In this document: one piece after another, positions 13,640 through 17,255 of the stretch
Position numbering within the stretch: the stretch's first letter is position 1
How the letters are laid out: each line of letters begins with the position of its first letter
Origin: Methanobacteriota archaeon
Lineage (GTDB): Archaea > Nanobdellota > Nanobdellia > Woesearchaeales > SM23-78
Length of the DNA: 17,255 nt
Reading direction: 5' to 3'
Assembly (NCBI GenBank): GCA_030637925.1
Contig: DAOWFR010000024.1
Span: 1-17,255 of the forward strand
Notes under the pieces: generated by a model
Told to the model about the DNA's origin: nothing
What the model saw: only the letters and a program-made list of their open reading frames with translations
Database searches by the model: none
Made by a program: the position numbers and the translations under genes

Positions 13640-14650
13640 ATGAATAATGCTGAGAATAAAGAGGTGAGGGATGTTGAGTTTGAAGAGAAGATTAAGTTCT
13701 ATCAGGACAAGTTTAGGGAAGTAAAGTCTGAGATTGCAAAGATCGTTATTGGACAAGAAGAGGTTGTTAATGGCCTGGTAGAAACTCTTATCTCTAATGG
13801 ACATGCCTTGGTAGAGGGCATCCCTGGTATTGGAAAAACCCTTTTGGTCAGGACTCTTGCAAGGATTACTGGATGTATTTTTGGCAGGATTCAGTTCACA
13901 CCTGACTTACTACCAACAGATATTATTGGCATAACAACCTATGAGGAGGGTAAAGGATTCTTTACTGTTAAGGGCCCTATATTTGCTAACTTTATATTGG
14001 CAGATGAGATTAACAGGAGCCCTCCTAAAGTACAGTCTGCTTTGCTGGAGAGCATGCAGGAGAAACAAGCCACTATTGGCAAGGAAACTTTTAAGCTTCC
14101 TACCCCTTTCTTTGTAATGGCAACCCAGAACCCTATTGAGCTGCTAGGAACTTACAAGCTGCCAGAAGCACAGATTGATAGGTTCCTGTACAAGCTCATG
14201 ATGACTTATCCAGAGCCAGAGGATGAAATAAAAATATTAAAGACCAACATAACCCTGTATAAATTTGAGGATTATGATCTAAGAAGCGTACTCACACCAG
14301 ATGATATTATGCGTGCCCAGGATTTTGTAAAAAAGATTTATCTTGATAAAAAGATTGAGAATTACATTATCAACATTGTTGAGGCCACTAGAAAGCCTGA
14401 AAAGTATGATATTAAGATGGGCAAATACATTGATTATGGAGGAAGTCCCAGGAGCAGCATAGCCTTATACATTGCTTCCAAGGCTCATGCCCTGCTTAAT
14501 GGCAGGGGTCAAGTAACTGCTCATGATGTCAAAAAAGTTGCTTATAATTGTCTTAGGCACAGAATTCTACTTAACTTTGAAGGAGAAGCAGAGGAAATAA
14601 AGACAGAGGGTATTATAAAGGAGATCCTAGAGAAAGTCCCGATAATTTGA
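13640..14650 (+). CDS. MoxR-family AAA+ ATPase
   Basis: 336 residues. AAA+ ATPase of the helix-2-insert MoxR group; these act with von Willebrand factor A (VWA) proteins as chaperones that remodel or activate targets. Walker A GIPGIGKT (60-67), Walker B FILADE (118-123) followed by INRSPPKVQSALLESMQE, sensor-1 ATQNP (161-165), the box LPEAQIDRF (174-182) with the probable arginine finger, and sensor-2 GGSPRSS (267-273), all in the canonical order; the C-terminal helical lid is complete. Length is normal for the family (about 310-340). No signal or membrane helix; cytoplasmic. It is followed by DUF58 (62 bp) and then a membrane VWA gene (11 bp), the classic MoxR operon order. Start: ATG 13640 on TATA spacing. 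Confidence 0.93.
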   Translation: MNNAENKEVRDVEFEEKIKFYQDKFREVKSEIAKIVIGQEEVVNGLVETLISNGHALVEGIPGIGKTLLVRTLARITGCIFGRIQFTPDLLPTDIIGITTYEEGKGFFTVKGPIFANFILADEINRSPPKVQSALLESMQEKQATIGKETFKLPTPFFVMATQNPIELLGTYKLPEAQIDRFLYKLMMTYPEPEDEIKILKTNITLYKFEDYDLRSVLTPDDIMRAQDFVKKIYLDKKIENYIINIVEATRKPEKYDIKMGKYIDYGGSPRSSIALYIASKAHALLNGRGQVTAHDVKKVAYNCLRHRILLNFEGEAEEIKTEGIIKEILEKVPII

Positions 14651-14698
14651 AACTTAAAATTTGATTTTAATTTAACTTTGATTAGGATTAAAATTTTT

Positions 14699-14704
14699 AG
14701 GTGA
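14699..14704 (+). promoter_or_regulatory. Ribosome binding site deciding the DUF58 start
   Basis: AGGTGA, 8 nt before ATG 14713. A GTG at 14701 in the same frame lies inside this site, so the ATG is the likelier start. Confidence 0.65.
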
Positions 14705-14712
14705 ATAAACAA

Positions 14713-15609
14713 ATGCCTATTAAAGAACTCAAAATAGACCTGACTCCTCATTTAAGAAAGGTTAAGTTAAAAGCCAGAAGAGATGTGCTTAACAGGGTGC
14801 TTGAGGGTAACTGGAGCACTATCTTCAAGGGTCAGGGCTTGGAATTCGCTGGTTATAGGGCTTATAGCTATGATGATGATGCCAGCAAGATTGATTGGGG
14901 TGCTAGTCTCAGAGCTCATGAGATACTGGTGAGAGAGTTAGAGGAATACAGGAACTTTAATGTGTTCTTTCTTGTGGATGTGAGTAATAGCATGTTGTTC
15001 TCCTCAACTGGCAAGCTAAAAGCAGAGTATGCTGCTGAGATGACCTTTAGTCTTTGCTATGCTATTATGCAGACTGGTGATGCCATAGGCTTGGGCTTGT
15101 TCACTGACAAGCTCATCACAAAGATTGCTCCAAGTCTTGGAAAAGGAATTTATTACAGGATTATCAGAGAGCTTGTTAATCCTAAGAACTATGGTGGTAA
15201 CTTTGACTTTACCAAGGCATTGCAGTATGTTAGCACCTTTCTAAAAGAAAGAAGCCTTATCATAATCATATCTGACTTCATAGGCTTAAAACAGGGCTGG
15301 CACCGCTACCTTAATATCCTTGCTGGGAGGTATGACCTTATTGGTATAATGGTGCGCGACCCAAGGGACTCTGTTATGCCTAGGAGGGCTGGCCAGTACC
15401 TTGTCGAGAATCCTTATTCAAGCGAGAAGCTCTATATTGATTCTCACCAGTACAAAAAGATATATGCTGCTGAGACCAGGAAAGAAGAGGAATTCATTAA
15501 AAGGAGTTTTGAAAAAGCCAAGCTCGGCTTTGTAAGCCTAAGAACTGACCAGGAGTTTCAAGAACCTATCCTTAATTACTTCAGAAAAAGATTAACTCTT
15601 GTAAGGTAG
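14713..15609 (+). CDS. DUF58 domain protein (VWA-like MoxR partner)
   Basis: 298 residues. DUF58 proteins are standard partners of MoxR ATPases. The diagnostic stretch is present: GQGLEF (40-45), RAYSYDDDASKIDWGASLRA (49-68), then the VWA-like metal site DVSNS (89-93, a DxSxS motif) and a second acidic strand ISDF (186-189). Many DUF58 proteins start with two membrane helices; this one lacks them and is of the short, soluble, about 300-residue type, so it probably works in the cytoplasm between MoxR and the membrane VWA protein. Start ATG 14713, from the AGGTGA site upstream. It ends 11 nt before the VWA gene, so cotranscription is very likely. No truncation or missing metal-site residue noticed. 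Confidence 0.9.
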   Translation: MPIKELKIDLTPHLRKVKLKARRDVLNRVLEGNWSTIFKGQGLEFAGYRAYSYDDDASKIDWGASLRAHEILVRELEEYRNFNVFFLVDVSNSMLFSSTGKLKAEYAAEMTFSLCYAIMQTGDAIGLGLFTDKLITKIAPSLGKGIYYRIIRELVNPKNYGGNFDFTKALQYVSTFLKERSLIIIISDFIGLKQGWHRYLNILAGRYDLIGIMVRDPRDSVMPRRAGQYLVENPYSSEKLYIDSHQYKKIYAAETRKEEEFIKRSFEKAKLGFVSLRTDQEFQEPILNYFRKRLTLVR

Positions 15610-15620
15610 AGGGAAGGATA

Positions 15621-16580
15621 ATGATTAACCTGACTTTTGATAATCCAATATACTTATGGTACTTACTAAGCATTCCCTTACTGATATATACTCATTTTTA
15701 TTTATTACGCCACTCTAAGATGAGAGCTATTAAGTTTGCTAATTTTGAAGCTCTTAAAAGGGTTACTGGTGAGAAATTAATAACCAAGAACATAATCATT
15801 CTTATCATCAGAGTGCTTATCTTGAGCTGTGTTATAATTGCTGCTAGTGGAGCAGTGTTCTGGTATGAGGGAAGGGTTAATGAGAATGACTTTGTAATAG
15901 CTATTGATATAAGCGCTAGCATGGGAGCTCAGGATGTGCCACCAACCAGGATTGAAGCAGCTAAGCAAACAGCTATTAACTTTGTTAATAATCTGAGGTC
16001 AAAGTCAAGCATAGGAGTTGTTAGTTTTTCTGGAACTACATTTATTGATACTGTGCTGATTGATAACAAGGACAGCCTTAGAAAAACCATTGAGAACATT
16101 GAGCTTGCAAAGACAGGAGGCACAGATATTGCAGGAGCAATAATAACAAGCACTAATATTTTGTTAAACAGTAAAAAAGGCAAGACTATTGTGCTCATAA
16201 CTGATGGCAGCAACACAGTAGGAGCTTTTATTGATGAGAGTGTGGAGAACAGCATTGATTATGCAGTAAATAACCATGTGGTAGTGCATACTATTGGTGT
16301 TGGTTCAGAAACAGGACCTATTGGTTATTTGCCAGAGTTTTATAACATATCTGCTGTTTATAATGAGGATACTTTAAAACAGATTAGTAATAGCACAGGC
16401 GGGTATTATTTTAAGGCTATGAACAAGGAAGCGCTTGAACAAGCTTACAAGGATATAAGCGAGGCTGCTAAGAAAGGCATTATCCCTTTAAAGCTGAGTT
16501 ACAGCTTAATGCTCATTGCATTATTATTATTATTTATTGAGTGGGGCTTGATAAGCACCAGGTTCAGAAGGATTCCCTGA
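15621..16580 (+). CDS. Membrane-anchored VWA protein (BatA/BatB-like)
   Basis: 319 residues. Layout as in BatA/BatB: FDNPIYLWYLLSIPLL opening with helix 1 (about 11-28), helix 2 (about 57-80), a VWA domain (about 90-275), and a final helix (about 293-312) with a basic end. The metal-ion-dependent adhesion site is intact: DISAS (96-100), the Thr of GGTD (168) and the Asp of ITDGSN (195). Such domains bind protein ligands through a divalent metal. ATG 15621 has GGGAAGG (15611-15617) just upstream, and the gene follows DUF58 by 11 nt. With MoxR and DUF58 it completes a three-gene MoxR operon. The adjoining genes encode exported proteins, which suggests that its ligand is in the envelope (inference). 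No BatD- or TPR-type BatE gene follows in the visible part. Confidence 0.92.
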   Translation: MINLTFDNPIYLWYLLSIPLLIYTHFYLLRHSKMRAIKFANFEALKRVTGEKLITKNIIILIIRVLILSCVIIAASGAVFWYEGRVNENDFVIAIDISASMGAQDVPPTRIEAAKQTAINFVNNLRSKSSIGVVSFSGTTFIDTVLIDNKDSLRKTIENIELAKTGGTDIAGAIITSTNILLNSKKGKTIVLITDGSNTVGAFIDESVENSIDYAVNNHVVVHTIGVGSETGPIGYLPEFYNISAVYNEDTLKQISNSTGGYYFKAMNKEALEQAYKDISEAAKKGIIPLKLSYSLMLIALLLLFIEWGLISTRFRRIP

Positions 16581-16595
16581 TTTATAATAGAAAAA

Positions 16596-16603
16596 TTTAT
16601 ATA
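16596..16603 (+). promoter_or_regulatory. TATA box of the Cys-rich secreted protein gene
   Basis: TTTATATA, predicting a transcription start near 16626 and a short leader ending in GAAGGTGAT (16635-16643). Confidence 0.5.
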
Positions 16604-16638
16604 TGAAGTAATTTAATAATTTATCTTAATAAAAGAAG

Positions 16639-17255
16639 GTGATAAGGACGAAAAAAATAATTGTTTTGTTTATTTCTTTAATAATATTGTTAGGCTTAAC
16701 AACAAATGTTATAGCTCCTATTGATTGTAGAGAAACTGGTTGTCCTACTGGTATGGAGTGTATAAACATAGAAGGAAATCTCTGGTTGTGTGGAAGTCAA
16801 GGAGGAACTGCCCCAGGTGGACCTGGTATTTGCGAAGGTTATGATCCTACAGGATGGTGTGATGGTAATACATGCCGCCAAGAACGATGTGGAATAGAAA
16901 TTTGTGGAGGAGAACCATGCTGCGATTGCAGCCAAGAGAGGATTTTTGAATGCGGGAATCGTTATATGGTATGCATAGAATACGGAAATGACTGTTTTTG
17001 TGCATGCGGTTATGAAGGCACACAATGTTGTGGCAGTTCATGTGAACCAGACCTTTGGTGCGATACCAGCCCAACTCCAGATATGTGTTGTCCTCTTGGT
17101 TATTATTATAATGTTGATAGGTGCGTGGAAGGAGGAGAGGAATGCACTTCAGTAGGCTACAATGTTTTTAGTACAACTCCTTGGTATGCTTATAGTTATT
17201 ATGACCCTTATTATGCTGCAACAGGCAATTATGCTTGTTGTGTTGATGTTTGGAG
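16639..17255 (+). CDS. Cysteine-rich secreted protein (partial, C-terminus outside window)
   Basis: 205 codons visible. A hydrophobic signal peptide (KKIIVLFISLIILLGL) is followed by an ectodomain with about 27 cysteines in under 190 residues, including five CC pairs, and many Gly, Tyr and acidic residues. The spacing (CxDG, CCPLG, CGYEG) resembles small disulphide-knot modules but no named family is clear. No catalytic motif. The start is uncertain. The only standard in-frame codon near the signal peptide is GTG 16639, which lies inside the ribosome-site-like GGTGAT. The natural-looking start, MKKIIVLF, would need an ATG where the sequence has ACG (16648-16650). It follows the VWA gene by 58 bp with its own TATA box. 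It may be an envelope protein handled by the MoxR/VWA module; that is context only. Confidence 0.7.
   Translation, partial: MIRTKKIIVLFISLIILLGLTTNVIAPIDCRETGCPTGMECINIEGNLWLCGSQGGTAPGGPGICEGYDPTGWCDGNTCRQERCGIEICGGEPCCDCSQERIFECGNRYMVCIEYGNDCFCACGYEGTQCCGSSCEPDLWCDTSPTPDMCCPLGYYYNVDRCVEGGEECTSVGYNVFSTTPWYAYSYYDPYYAATGNYACCVDVW

Noticed and set aside
15698..17074. Minus-strand open frames under the VWA and Cys-rich genes
   Set aside because: Their products are low-complexity and show no domain, while the plus strand carries an intact VWA metal site and a signal peptide with a cysteine pattern.

Overview
The window looks like a piece of an AT-rich archaeal chromosome, most likely from a DPANN lineage of the Woesearchaeota/Pacearchaeota kind. 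That placement is inference from gene content and style. It rests on TATA boxes 24-31 bp upstream of many start codons (leaderless or very short leaders), GGTGA/GGAGG ribosome sites elsewhere, an MCM-family ATPase, an archaeal-length ValRS with a zinc ribbon, and many Asn-rich, sequon-dense surface proteins with one membrane anchor and a short Lys/Glu-rich or helical cytoplasmic tail.

Left part (1-4078): a divergent pair, with an MCM-family AAA+ ATPase on the minus strand (cut by the window edge; its visible N-terminal part has neither the usual length nor zinc cysteines) and a small coiled-coil protein on the plus strand, then valS. Middle (4150-8568): two tandem paralogous small membrane-anchored proteins, a secreted and C-terminally anchored protein, an unusual array of palindromes (6453-6551), and a 658-residue surface protein with cadherin-like repeats, thrombospondin-like Cys modules, a transmembrane helix and a helical cytoplasmic tail. 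Next (8630-12773): a promoter with operator-like repeats, two overlooked ribbon-helix-helix (RHH) genes of 51 and 46 residues, and a 1263-residue surface protein whose start overlaps the second RHH gene by 20 nt.

Right part (12811-17255): a minus-strand soluble helical protein that appears homologous to the cytoplasmic tail of the 658-residue protein, then MoxR AAA+ ATPase - DUF58 - membrane VWA protein on the plus strand, then the start of a very Cys-rich secreted protein.

Working idea (inference): this is one cell-surface locus. The MoxR/DUF58/VWA module is the ATP-driven cytoplasmic and membrane machinery. The soluble helical protein and the matching tail of the surface protein would be adaptors linking it to large glycosylated envelope proteins, with the RHH pair controlling expression of the largest one. 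No tRNA, rRNA, CRISPR array, transposase or integrase was seen.
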